The position numbers and the translations under genes are program-made. Of a stretch of DNA of 64,000 nucleotides, positions 1 to 10,580 are shown in pieces. Numbering within the stretch: position 1 is the first letter of the stretch; the number at the start of each line of letters is the position of its first letter. The DNA is from Adiantum capillus-veneris (Eukaryota; Streptophyta; Polypodiopsida; Polypodiales; Pteridaceae), in NCBI GenBank assembly GCA_014529385.2, contig CM043944.1, forward strand, positions 83,380,884-83,444,883, read 5' to 3'. Under the pieces are notes generated by a model that saw only the letters and a list, made by a program, of their open reading frames with translations, was not told the DNA's origin and did no database searches.

Positions 1-83
1 GGAAGGCTCTCTCTTCCCTAAGTAAAAGGAACCTTGAGCACAGTTCGGAGCAAAGTCAACATTTACTTCCACTGCACCTTACA
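1..83 (+). repeat. 3' end of an LTR of the A/B retrotransposon family
   Basis: This stretch matches the last ~80 bases of the LTRs of element B (ending at 18975 and 22272) and, reversed, the LTRs of element A. It contains the shared GGAAGGCTCTC and AAAAGGAACC segments and ends in CACCTTACA. No primer-binding site follows, so it is the end of a 3' LTR or a solo LTR whose remainder lies left of the window. Confidence 0.85.
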
Positions 84-1387
84 TTAGCCCTGCAGCCGCG
101 TGCAGCCAGCCCTACGCGTTGGTGCAGCCAAAGTTGGTTTGTGCAGGGAAGTGCTCTATGCCAAGCTATGGGTGCTAGCAGATGCAGAACAAAGTGCATA
201 AGCAAATGTGGAAGACCTGGGCAAGCAGGTGCTAGGGGAAATGTATGCTTGATGCGGTTTTTTAGGCCAAAAAGGCTCCAAAATGGTCTAGATGGGATGA
301 CAGGTCAAGGTGCTTGGGATGCTGGTTTGAGGCCCTAGAATGTGGAGTTAGAGATGCTCTAGAAGCCCGTCCAGACGGCTCGTCAAACGGATCCCCAGGG
401 TGTAGGATTTTAAAGTTCAAAGCTGGAAGGTGTTGCAGATCCCCGACGGACAGGGCAGCTGGGAATAGATTGTTGGAGCAGGTTTGGAGTGATAGACGCG
501 TAGTGCTTGAGCCCATCTTTTCGAATTGCGAATCGGAGCTTTGGTTTGCAAGTTATGGCCATCAAAAGATTTTCCGGGGGTCAATTATGTGCCTGCCCGC
601 AACTGCATTGGAAATCATCCATCTGGCGTCATTTTGGGTTCGACCAGGTTCGAGAAGGTAGTGGGCGATGTGTGGAGTTGACAGGGATCAGCGGCTTGTC
701 AATTAGATGCCCGATTGTCAAGTTATGGTCCGGTAAAGTTCAGAGCAATTGCCCGAGGGAAAGTACTTGATACATTTTGTTGATCTTGGCGGCCTTAGTT
801 TGTGGGCTTGGAGGAGTCAAAAGGGGTGAGATTTGCACGGCTCGTGGCCGGCATGGTGGAGATCTGGCCGAGTGTCGCGGCTCAATTATCGAGTATAGGA
901 GCAGAGACGGGCAAAGCCCTGAAGGCAAAGGGGAAAAAGGAGGTTTTTTCCTTGCATAGTGCAGAAAGTTTTTTCAACCCTAGGGGGGCAATTCACTAGC
1001 AACCGCCACGTGGGGGGCGGATTACCCCATATGCGGAACCGTGAAGACCAAAGGTGGTGTATAAATCCGGGGACGTGGCTCCTTTGTTGTGTGCATTGAG
1101 GAGAGAGAGCTCTCCAAGACCCCGGCTATGGTGGTGGGTTGTGGTGGCGATGTTGGCGCTGCGCGTGGCCGTTGAGCGGCCGCTATTGGCGATTTTGGCC
1201 GGCATTAGCGGCGTGGTGACTGTGGGCGTCGGTGGTCAACACAGTGGATGACGTGGCATGCGCCCCGGTGGGCGGCTGTTCCCGCGTTTGTAAGGGCCTC
1301 CCCGTTTTTGACGTTAAGGCAAAACCCCGAGCCCCACTAGCGAGGTCGCTAGTGCTTGGGGCCTAGGGGTAAGGGAGGCATCACATG

Positions 1388-1390
<3 letters not shown>
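84..1390. other. unassigned GC-rich intergenic sequence
   Basis: No coding frame here has recognisable similarity to a family, and the open frames are short and mutually overlapping. A TATA-like TATAAAT lies near 1060, downstream of a GC-rich stretch, and could be a promoter or an LTR remnant. A 9-bp perfect inverted repeat (1335-1343 with 1346-1354) sits just before the GA microsatellite. I cannot assign the region. Confidence 0.4.

Positions 1391-1469
<79 letters not shown>
1391..1469. repeat. (GA)n microsatellite
   Basis: About 78 bp of uninterrupted GA dinucleotides. The RERERE and SLSLSL reading frames through it are artefacts of the repeat. Confidence 0.97.
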
Positions 1470-1471
<2 letters not shown>

Positions 1472-3002
1472 TCCGGGAGCCCATGTGAGAGAGAAGGTAG
1501 AGAATTGAGATGGGGCAATCTGGGAAGCTCCAAGGTCACGCGGACAAAGAGGGTGGACAAGGGCAGTCAAATGGGTGGTCCAAACCAAGCCGGACGAGCG
1601 GGCGGCTCAAAGTGGACAAGTGGAGAGCATGTCCGGACAATCAAAGGTAGAAGTCTAGGGTAAAAAAAGAGGGAAAAAAATGAAATAAAAAATCCTAAGT
1701 GCAAGGGGCACTAGCGAACACCCCTCTCTCAAGCTAGCACCCCCCCCTCAAGTGCAAAGAGTAGAGAGCAGCTAGAGAACAAGGCGGTCCCCCCCCCCCT
1801 TCAAAGTTACCAAATGTGGGTGCAAGGTGGACCAATTAGAGGCCAGTTGCCCAAATTGAAGAGTACACCCCTATAAAAGTCATTTTTTAGTCATTTTTAG
1901 GGGTTCTTTGCTTGCCGTTTGCAGGGTAGCCAAGGTGTATAGGTGTTTTTTTCCTAAGGGCTTTTTTGTGCGGAGGTGTCTGCTTGCAAAGCCCCAAGTG
2001 TGTGTTTTTTCTTGCCCTTTGACCATGTGGGTGCGCCGTTTGATGTAAGTAAGCTGTACATGGTGTTTTTGAGCAGTGGTGAAGCTTCTGTGTTGTTTCT
2101 CTCGCGTCGTTTCCCTTGCCCCCCCCTTCTCTACTTCTTATGCTTGTGTGTGCGGTGCCGGTGCGGATGTGTGTACCCCCCGGGCCCCTTCTTTGTGTGC
2201 GGAATGAGAGTGAGAGCATGGTTTCGTGTGCGGCAGTGGTGTGGCTCGTAACGAGCTGGGAGATGCGTGGGTAGCCGAGTGTGTGCGTGTTTATGCGCCA
2301 GTTTGTGTGCGGGCGGTGGCCTGCCAGCGGGTGTCGAGAGTTTTGAAGGTGAACTCTAGTGGATTGGGGTGTTATGTACGCCTTGGGCTATAGAGAGGCA
2401 GTCTTTTTGTGTGCCGGGTGTGTTCCCCCATTCCCCCTCTCGATCTTCTCAGGATAGCGCGGCAGGAATAAGCCTACAAGCTTTGAACAGTCTCAGCTCT
2501 TGCTGCATTGATTGCTACTGCCACTCATACAAAACGTGGTACAACAATACCATAAATGGCAGCATCTAGCAAAACTGCCATGCGCAAAGCACAAAACCAA
2601 GAGAAAATACATCTTCACAAAACATACTTCAAGACGAACAAAACACACACTGTGATGTACCTACGGAGGGTGCTACCATGTCCTCGGAGTGGCAGCTCAC
2701 GAGGACACCCCCAAGCGCACACAGCTCTCAGAGAGGTTAAAAAGACACACCAAGCATTCATGCGATTGTCTCCAGCAATCAACATTCCACACATGGGAAT
2801 GCACGAGCAACAAGAAAAGAACTCGCAAAATTCCCACCACTGGCTAGCATGTGCCCCCCCCTTGCCCTCCTCTCTTGTTAGTAGCGTCCCATACCACCAT
2901 GTACGGCCTGTCAGGCTGGGCCATCACGGCCCCATGAGTTCTAGTGGTTTTGTGTACGTCGCCATGTCGTGTATACATGCAAGACGATGTCACTGATACC
3001 AA
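1470..3002. other. unassigned low-complexity intergenic sequence
   Basis: The stretch has several C- or A-runs (about 1740-1800 and 1665-1690) and GT-rich sequence at 2130-2340, with no convincing coding region. If the LTR candidate at 3003-3382 is real, its right part would be the start of the internal region of a minus-strand retrotransposon, but no gag or pol similarity is visible. Confidence 0.35.
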
Positions 3003-3382
3003 TGTTAGTCCCACGCCAGATCCATCCTGTACACGACATGACACAAGACAAACTCACACTAGACACAGGTAGTGAGCGGTGGACATCAGGCTCAGCTCAC
3101 AGCCATAGAGCCAATACGGGCTCACCCCCTAGCCTGGGAGCCTACGGCCAAGCGGGCTAGCCTTTGCCACAAGGGCTGGTGTCCCATACCACCGGACCCA
3201 CACCAGTACGGGTGTGCGGGCAGAGCTGCCAAGGGCCAAGAATCCAAGTGTGGTGATCACACAGGATGCCTCACAAATGAGGCTCAAGTCCTATTTATAG
3301 GACTTCACTTCATAACTAATCGGCCAGGTTCACACTGGCCGGACATACTGTGGACACCCATCTCAATGTCTGGGACGTAACA
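3003..3382 (-). repeat. candidate 5' LTR of a minus-strand retrotransposon
   Basis: On the minus strand a ~380-bp segment begins TGTTACGTCCCA and ends GGGACTAACA. It is followed at once by TTGGTATCAGTG (3002 down to 2991), which matches the initiator-Met primer-binding site used by other elements in this window. A TATTTATAG sequence near 3290 could be its TATA region. The second LTR and a coding region were not found, so this is an isolated remnant. The evidence is the TG..CA ends plus the primer site only. Confidence 0.5.
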
Positions 3383-3460
3383 CTGCCCCTCTTTGAGATA
3401 CTCAACTCGCTCTTCTGTTGTCAACCTAGGGCGTGAGTCTCTCTTTTTCCGAAGCATTCC

Positions 3461-5150
3461 TGTCACGAGGACGTGGCAATTGCAAACCTTAGTTGTTGGT
3501 TTCTTTCCAATGATTTTTGTTTAATTTCTGAGACCCTCTTTTTGAAGTTGCAAATGATCGGACATTGTATGGCCAATGTGAACGGTAGTTTCACCCGCAG
3601 ACGGTAAGTTGGTCAGCATTGGAACTCGTATAGTAAGAGGATGTCTTGGCTTAGTGCAAGATCATGTAGGTCCCCCCTGTTGCACTTAGCAAGTTGGTCG
3701 ATACTAGGAAGTGAACTCAATAAAGGCATAAAGTCAAGGTGGGATCACCAACAGAAAGTATCTGATAGTTAGGCCACATTGCACTTTTGGAAGTGGTCCC
3801 AATGAGGATAGATGGTCAGAAGACCAGTGGGAGCCCAATGGAAGCATCTCCTAAAAATTAGGGAACTGCTATTTTGGGCAGTGAAATGTGTTCGCTTCAT
3901 TACCTTTGGTACGACCAGGAGAATATTTTATTACTCTGCTGCAAAGTCAACTGATGCACCAGTTGAGAGATTTTAAGCAGGAAGCCCAATGCGGGGAAAT
4001 TGCATGTATGAGTGCCAAGTGGCACTTTTTTGTCAATTTACCAAGTCTGGGAGAGAACTCGTAACTGACTTTTTGGAGCAGTTTTGGAGGCTGATAACAC
4101 ATTTCTCTCCATTTTTGAGCTTCCCATGACTTTATCTAGGACCAAGGAGCTCATTTTCAGCATTGGAAGGCATTAGATGCGTGTTTACAAGGCTGTTTTG
4201 TTGCGTTTTCAACGATACGCAGGTTTTGGCAGCCATGGAAATCTTCCCCTTTTGCATCTATTTGTTCACAGATGCATTACAGGTCAAGGGTAGAAGAGGG
4301 GGCGCTCGATTTATGCTGGGGGGATGCTTCATTGAGAACCTGTCAGGTTAAGAGCTTTGGAGTGCTTTCTTTCCCTCCCATGTACTGTGTGGTGCTAGGA
4401 GTGCTGCCCGGCACACTACACACTGCTCTCCCCCCCCTACGTGCAGTTATGTGATGCCCCACAAGAGGGCTCTTCATTTGACTGATGTACAGCTGTGTGG
4501 GTTCATGCTTTTGTGCTGAGGCAAGAGCCTCCTTGAGCCGGAACAGGGGTAGCTAGCTGCTACTCCAAAGCAGGCACCGGTGAGGGTCATAACCTCACCG
4601 TACAGGTGCAAATTCAGCGCTGTGTATGCGCAGAAAATTGACTGTTTTTCAGCCATACGGACGCCAGAACCATTGGGAATAGTGGCCCATTGGCAGAGGA
4701 CAATTAGGGGACTGTTTGGGGCTGAAAACAGGGCAAAAACCAGTAAATACAGCATGCTGAATTTACTGTTTTTTGGGCAGGAATCAGAGGGTTTATGCCA
4801 GTGGAAGTGAGTTCCAGCAGGGGAATTGGTTTCGCGCAAGTTTTGGGGTTGCTATGCTGCCGAAATTTGGCCAAATCAGGTAGTATCTAGCGGGATACTG
4901 GTAAAGGATTCCCAGGACTCTACTTTGTAATTTACCCTCCTAAAGAATAAAGAAATACCGAAAGGGGCGCCAATTTTGGGGCCTACAGGTTGTCGGCGTC
5001 TGCTCGGGGCATTCTAGCTTCCGAGCCGTGTGTGTATTCAAGTGTTAATTCCCGTTGCAGGTTACCTTTGCAAAGTGCTGTGTGTGTGTGTGTCTAAAGT
5101 AAAGAATTTCGGGTGAAAGCCAACGCCTACCGCCCCACGAGCCGGTTTCA
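3461..5150 (+). repeat. element C 5' LTR
   Basis: This is the 1690-bp LTR. It is closely similar to 10581-12263, with small indels such as a segment near 4225-4275 that is shorter in the 3' copy. An AATAAA at 4946-4951 is a likely polyadenylation signal. Open frames inside are not conserved between the two LTR copies and are not considered genes. Confidence 0.88.
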
Positions 5151-5688
5151 TGGTTCCGTGCTGGACATCAATCACTTTTTCCTCAAAGAATGAGCCTCGG
5201 TTGTTTTGGGTAAAGACACAGAGTACAGGAACGCGGGATTATACTATGGCCGACAAAGGGAAGGGCATTATGGAAGAGGGTTTCTCTTCACAAGACAGAC
5301 AGGAAATTCCACATGTACGCCGCCCTGCCAAAAAGTGGTCAAATTAGGACTGATTTTCTGATGCGTTTTACGGTTTGCAAGTATGAACCAAGATGAGATA
5401 GGGATAGGTCTCATGGTGGTAGATTGGCCACTAGATCTCGTGTGCGAGTGATGTGGGTCTGCCTGGTGCCACGCTGCTTGTCGATACTCTTAGGCGATTG
5501 CTTGGATTCTATGACGCATTGGTAAGTCATCTTGAAATTTGAGCTTGCTTGGTCGTTGGTGGTACGTCAGTGTTGTGGAATTATGCTCGTTTGCAGAGGC
5601 AAGAGCCTCTTGCACAAGTAAAAAGTTAAGGGACAGGTTGCAAGATGCTATGTGGTGAAGTTCAAGAACTATCCACCTATGGATGCAA

Positions 5689-6857
5689 TGTAAGGTGCAG
5701 CGGAATGAATGTTGTATTTTCTCAAGATTAGTGATCTTTATTGCTCAAGGTTCCTTTTAGTTCTTAGGGAAGGAGAGAGCCTTCCGACTTATGGAGAGTG
5801 CTATGATCACGAACAAATTGAGTGGATATTGTGCGTGAAAGTGAATGAGACTGAGAGAAGGAGAGAGAAGAGATACGACACCCGAGAGGTTGTAAAACCC
5901 TCCTCCGAAGGCCCCACTCTCGTCGGCGAGAGTGGTCTACTTTGATTGCACAAAGGTGTACAATGCGTATGCAATGGACTGATGCAACTTGGACTATGCC
6001 GAGGACGACGACGACTTGGTGGCTGAAATCTGTGGTCTTCTAATTGCTGTTTTTCGGGACTGTTTCGGTGGCTGAAAATGACTGTTTTGGCTGCGTGTTT
6101 ATGGCTGAAAATGGGGGAACATCTGCAACCAACTTGGGGCTGATCTACTTCTGTGTCCTAGGCTGAAAACGCTGTGTATTCTGACGCGGTTGGGCTGAAA
6201 ATGCACTAACGCTGGCTGCCTCTGATCCTTGCCAAAAACGCTTGCCTGTTGGGGACAAAAACGCTAATAGGCTGATGTCAAAACGCTGATGTTGCTGATG
6301 GAAAAAACGCGGGCTGAATGATGCTGGGCGGCGATCCTGCAAGGGATGGGGGATCTGGATCTATGGCGATGTAGCCATGCTAGAAAACGCCAGGGAAGGT
6401 GAGGGGTGGCGAGGCTAAATAGGGAAGGTGAGGGGTGGCGAGGCTAAATGCTGAGGGAGGGGTACTGTTGAGAAGTTGCCTGTTGAGCGGGAAGCTCTTG
6501 CTGCCTCTTTTACCAGAAAGTGCTAACTTGGGTTTGCTTATATATTAACTTAGCAAAATTGCCCTACCTACTTTTGTTGGAAAGTCACTTAAAAATAATA
6601 AGTGAAAAATACCAAAAATAGGGAAATAGGCTAAATGCACTGAAAAATTCCCCTAACTGATGCTAATGGATTCTGATGGGAATTCCGATGAACATGCTGT
6701 GTGCAACCGGAGGATATGCATCTATGCTAAGTGATTGGGCATGCACGGTCTACGAATAGACTCACAAAAGTGCCAAATCACTACTAATCTAAACTGACTT
6801 GACTGATTGAACCGTGCTGTGGTGAATTGTCCACGGACACATAGGGTTGGGATGTGT
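5689..6857 (-). repeat. element A 3' LTR
   Basis: This copy is highly similar to 9090-10241. It differs by a tandem duplication of a 29-bp GGGAAGGTGAGGGGTGGCG-containing unit at about 6393-6448, which occurs once in the other LTR. The LTR carries many short GGCTGAAAA / AAAACGCT motifs and a TATA-like TTATATATTAA at 6538-6548. Confidence 0.9.
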
Positions 6858-7154
6858 TCAAAGTAAGGTACTGGTACCGAACTGTATGGCGTCGAGGGAG
6901 ATCGCCAACAGCAGTTGGAATCCTGGAAGGGACTCTTCGCCGGCCCACTCTGCTGTGTGGGTCGAGCGGTACTTGAACTTCATAAAGGTCTGCAACGCTT
7001 GCTTCTTTGGGCCGCGCTGAAAGCGACTCAAAGTTTTCTGTGGCTCCTTTGATGTTTCAACTTCGTCTAGAGTCTTGCTTCTTTCGTCTTCAAGAATCTC
7101 CATGGTTGAAAAAACCTGAAACCATCTCCAACACAAAACCATGAACATACCCAT
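6858..7154 (-). CDS. C-terminal part of element A protein, possible chromodomain-like tail
   Basis: This 98-codon frame lies in the same reading frame as the 551-codon frame upstream. The two are separated by one TAG (7197-7199), with the intervening codons otherwise open. The sequence is conserved in element B (20589-20984), including GPKKQAL, TFMKFKYR, EWA-EES and AISLDAIQFGTST. The pattern of an aromatic/Lys stretch followed by EWA-EES and FPGF recalls the YLVKWKG...TWE..E core of chromodomains at the C-terminus of chromovirus integrases. That reading is tentative, since key aromatic residues are not all present. No other function can be assigned. Confidence 0.5.
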   Translation of the reverse strand: MGMFMVLCWRWFQVFSTMEILEDERSKTLDEVETSKEPQKTLSRFQRGPKKQALQTFMKFKYRSTHTAEWAGEESLPGFQLLLAISLDAIQFGTSTLL

Positions 7155-7196
7155 TCCATGTAAAGTGAAGGAAAAAAATCGTGTCGTCTCTAAAGA

Positions 7197-8852
7197 CTAT
7201 GTATGCAATGTCGACGGAGTGACAACCCGTTCATCAAACACATGCAAACAATGAGGTCGAATCTTTTCTGTTTGATCGAAATCAATCAACTGTGGCCAAT
7301 CACAATGGAAATGCCCATGCTTGGTGCTCATACTATCATGTGCTCTTTCGGAAACTGTGTCATGCCAAGGAATAGACATGGAATGTGACTTCCTTACATA
7401 CAAACTTTTCAGCTTTTCATGAACAATCCGCATACATTCGTGCTTATCCATGATAGAAACGTGCTCAACATACAATATGTCATGCCTAGGAAAAGGGATC
7501 ACATAACGATGTTGACTAAAATACAGGAAACCTTCACGAATGAAACACTCGAACAATGCGTGCGTAACAATCATGCGAACACATAATACTTCCTGTGAGG
7601 GTTCTTTGGACCTAGGCTCGAGAGCCAAGATCGCTTCAGAATACAGGAAACCTTCACGAATGAAACACTCGAACAATGCGTGCGTAACAATCATGCGAAC
7701 ACATAATACTTCCTGTGAGGGTTCTTTGGACCTAGGCTCGAGAGCCAAGATCGCTTCTTCTTGAATGATCGAATCGTCATGTGGGGGTTCTTTGGACCTC
7801 GACTCGAAAGCCAAGATCGGTTCTTCGTGATTGATCGAATTGTATTGTGGGGGTTCTTTGGACCTTGACTCTAAAGCCAAGATCGGTTCTGCATGATTGA
7901 TCGAATCTACAACGAGGTTAGCTTCGCTAGAAAAAGCATTCACTAACACATCATCCTTGTGAACAATCACATCATCTTCATGCAACTCATCATGCTTGTG
8001 AGAAATCACATCTTGATCATGCAAATCATCATGCTTGTCATTGGCATCCAAATCATCATGCTTAGCAATATCATTCAAATCATCATGCTTATCTTTGTCA
8101 TCCAAATCATCATGCTTATCATCATGCAAATCATTGTGCTTATCATTGTCAATCAAAACATCATGCAAGTCATTGTCAATCAAATCATTATCATGCTTCA
8201 TACAATCATGCAAATCCAGTGTATCATGCGTTGGAGAAGAAGAGACTGAGAGAGTCTCCGTCTCCTGAATCTCTTGCATCTGTGTCGGCACGGGATACAA
8301 GAGTCGCAAGAACTCTTGCATGTGTCGGTCGCGCCGTTCTTGTCTTGCCTTTCTTTCGGCTTCTCTTTCTGCTTTGTCTTCTGCGTGTCTGCGTTTCATT
8401 TCTGCCATTCTTTCTGCATCTCTTGCTTCGCGTTCTAAATTCTGTTTCAGAAACAATTGCTCCAAAGCCTCCATAGGAGTTAGTGCAATCCTTGACGTAG
8501 ATATGGAAAGGGGAGGGTCGGAAAAACTTCTTGGTGGGGAAAATTCTTCTTTGTCTCTCTCATGCTCATCACCTCCAAGCAAAGTATCCATTCCGCTTCG
8601 AGTGATGACCATTCTGAAGTCGTGGGTTCTTGTGGTCTGGGTTCTTAAGTTCACGAGGAACTTGGGTTCTTGAGGGTCTTGGGTTCTGAAGTTCACGAGG
8701 AACTTGGGTTCTTGGGGGTCTTGGGTTCTTGAGGTTTTCTTTCGCTTGCAAACCGCGTTGGAGAAGGATCTTCTCTTCACCCGAGTTCTACCCTTTTCTG
8801 CGGGCGCACCCCTTGGCGGCCTTGCGCTCACACCAAGGTTGCTTTTTCCCAC
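7197..8852 (-). CDS. gag-like protein of element A (551 codons)
   Basis: This long intact frame occupies most of the internal region of element A. The start MGKSNLGVSARP is shared with element B at 19219. Residues ~40-80 are a short RTQDPQEPKFLVN-type repeat. MVITRSGMDT at ~79 resembles the start of plant gypsy gag proteins. Residues ~130-190 are Arg/Glu/Lys-rich and probably coiled coil. Residues ~215-300 are a His/Asp/Lys/Leu repeat (KHDDL, NDLHD). Then come three to four EPILALESRSKEP units and a conserved ~150-residue tail. No CCHC zinc knuckle, protease, reverse transcriptase or integrase motif is visible. A 120-bp exact duplication (7519-7757) repeats 40 residues in frame. The role as a structural gag remnant is inferred from position; it could be a novel accessory protein. 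Confidence 0.65.
   Translation of the reverse strand: MGKSNLGVSARPPRGAPAEKGRTRVKRRSFSNAVCKRKKTSRTQDPQEPKFLVNFRTQDPQEPKFLVNLRTQTTRTHDFRMVITRSGMDTLLGGDEHERDKEEFSPPRSFSDPPLSISTSRIALTPMEALEQLFLKQNLEREARDAERMAEMKRRHAEDKAEREAERKARQERRDRHMQEFLRLLYPVPTQMQEIQETETLSVSSSPTHDTLDLHDCMKHDNDLIDNDLHDVLIDNDKHNDLHDDKHDDLDDKDKHDDLNDIAKHDDLDANDKHDDLHDQDVISHKHDELHEDDVIVHKDDVLVNAFSSEANLVVDSINHAEPILALESRSKEPPQYNSINHEEPILAFESRSKEPPHDDSIIQEEAILALEPRSKEPSQEVLCVRMIVTHALFECFIREGFLYSEAILALEPRSKEPSQEVLCVRMIVTHALFECFIREGFLYFSQHRYVIPFPRHDILYVEHVSIMDKHECMRIVHEKLKSLYVRKSHSMSIPWHDTVSERAHDSMSTKHGHFHCDWPQLIDFDQTEKIRPHCLHVFDERVVTPSTLHT
7519..7757. repeat. exact 120-bp tandem duplication inside the element A frame
   Basis: Bases 7519-7637 and 7639-7757 are essentially identical at an offset of 120. 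The duplication keeps the reading frame and repeats a 40-residue block ending in ..FIREGFLY. Element B has only one copy. Confidence 0.95.
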
Positions 8853-9089
8853 CTCACGTCGATTGGCCGGCCGCTAAGTGCACGGTCTGCTCTCAATGAG
8901 TGAAAAGAGACACAAGGGGAGGCTGGACAAGCCCTTCTTTCTTGGGATTCCTGTCACTCTTCAACAAAACACGATTAGGAATCGCCACGCCCAAGTAGAC
9001 TTGGGTTCATGCGACCTCAACAAGCAAAAGAAATTTCTTGTGGTTCTTTCCTTGAGTAATGCAGAACACTTCCAAAGCTCTGATACCAA

Positions 9090-10241
9090 TGTAAGGTGCA
9101 GCGGAATGAATGTTGTATTTTCTCAAGATTAGTGATCTTTATTGCTCAAGGTTCCTTTTACTTCTTAGGGAAGGAGAAAGCCTTCCGACTTATAGAGAGT
9201 GCTATGATCACGAACAAAGCGAGTGGATATTGTGCGCGCAAGTGAATGAGACTGAGAGAAGGAGAGAGAAGAGATACGACACCCGAGAGGTTGTAAAACC
9301 CTCCTCCGAAGGCCCCACTCTCGTCGGCGAGAGTGGTCTACTTTGATTGCACAAAGGTGTACAATGCGTATGCAATGGACTGATGCAACTTGGACTATGC
9401 CGATGACGACGATGACTTGGTGGCTGAAATCTGTGGTCTTCTAATTGCTGTTTTTCGGGACTGTTTCGGTGGCTGAAAATGACTGTTTTGGCTGCGTTTT
9501 TATGGCTGAAAATGGGGGAACATCTGCAACCAACTTGGGGCTGATCTACTTCTGTGTCCTAGGCTGAAAACGCTGTGTATTTAGACGCGGTTGGGCTGAA
9601 AATGCACTAACGCTGGCTGCCTCTGATCCTTGCCAAAAACGCTTGCCTGTTGGGGACAAAAACGCTAATAGGCTGATGTCAAAAAGCTGATGTTGCTGAT
9701 GGAAAAAACACCAGGGCTGAATGATGCTGGGGGGCGATCCGCAAGGGATGGGGGATCTGGATCTATGGCGATGTAGCCATGCTAGAAAACGCCAGGGAAG
9801 GTGAGGGGTGGCGAGGCTAAATTCTGAGGGAGGGGTACTGCTGAGAAGTTGCCTGTTGAGCGGGAAGCTCCTGCTGCCTCTTCTGCCAGAAAGTGCTAAC
9901 TTGGGTTTGCTTATATATTAACTTAGCAAAATTGCCCTACCTACTTTTGTTGGAAAGTCACTTAAAAATAATAAGTGAAAAATACCAAAAATAGGGAAAT
10001 AGGCTAAATGCAATGAAAAATTCCCCTAACTGATGCTAATGGATTCTGATGGGAATTCCGATGATCATGCTGTGTGCAACCGGAGGATATGCATCTATGC
10101 TAAGTGACTGGGCATGCACGGTCTACAAATAAACTCACAAAAGTGCCAGATCACTACTAATCTAAACTGACTTGACTGACTGAACCCTGCTGTGGTGTAG
10201 CTTGTCCACGGACACATAGGGTTGGGATGTGTCAAGTGACA
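9090..10241 (-). repeat. element A 5' LTR
   Basis: This 1152-bp LTR starts (minus strand) TGTCACTTGACACATCCC and ends CACCTTACA directly before TTGGTATCAGAGC. It has a TATA-like motif at 9911-9920 and repeated AGCGTTTT-type motifs between 9430 and 9830. Compared with 5689-6857 it retains the full first bases and lacks the 29-bp duplication. Confidence 0.9.
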
Positions 10242-10580
10242 TGCAAAGTGGATGGAAGAGCATGAACTGTCAGAGTCACCAAATGTATTACAGCTTTACC
10301 TTGAAGCCTTTGTGTTACAACCTACTTATGCCCCAACCCAACGTGTGCAAAGGAGGGGTAATGATAGAGCTAGCACATCAAATGTACTCATGGATTCAGT
10401 GGAACAACAATGTATAGTTCGACAAAAGTATGAAGGTCTCATTAAGTCATTTGTACATATGTTTTGACAGTCTTTCTTGCGGATACATGCGATGATAAAA
10501 GGGTGCTTCCAACACAAGCTCATAGTGGCATGTATTTATGGTATGCAATCGAGGACGTTTGCAATTTCAAGAGGCGGATA

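Larger units (their letters stand above)
5689..10241 (-). mobile_element. element A: non-autonomous LTR retrotransposon nested in element C
   Basis: This minus-strand element has its 5' LTR at 9090-10241 and 3' LTR at 5689-6857. TGCAA flanks both ends (5684-5688 and 10242-10246), a clean 5-bp target duplication. The primer site TGGTATCAGAGC (initiator-Met type) lies at 9088 down to 9077. The polypurine tract and the first bases of the 3' LTR have been lost by a small deletion near 6857. Between the LTRs is a single long frame (see 7197-8852) without pol domains. The element interrupts the internal region of element C, so it inserted later. It is related to element B at 17715-22272 in both LTR and internal sequence. 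Confidence 0.9.

Noticed and set aside
1385-1663. Open frames rich in RERERE or SLSLSL at GA tracts (also 22870-23088, 54808-55301)
   Set aside because: They are produced by dinucleotide repeats and exist on both strands.
4474-4839. 121-codon minus frame, repeated at 11589-11870
   Set aside because: Both lie inside element C LTRs and differ in length; duplication comes from LTR identity, not from a gene pair.
7959-8673. Plus-strand frames of 77-117 codons
   Set aside because: Antisense to the 551-codon frame of element A; composition mirrors the KHDD repeat.
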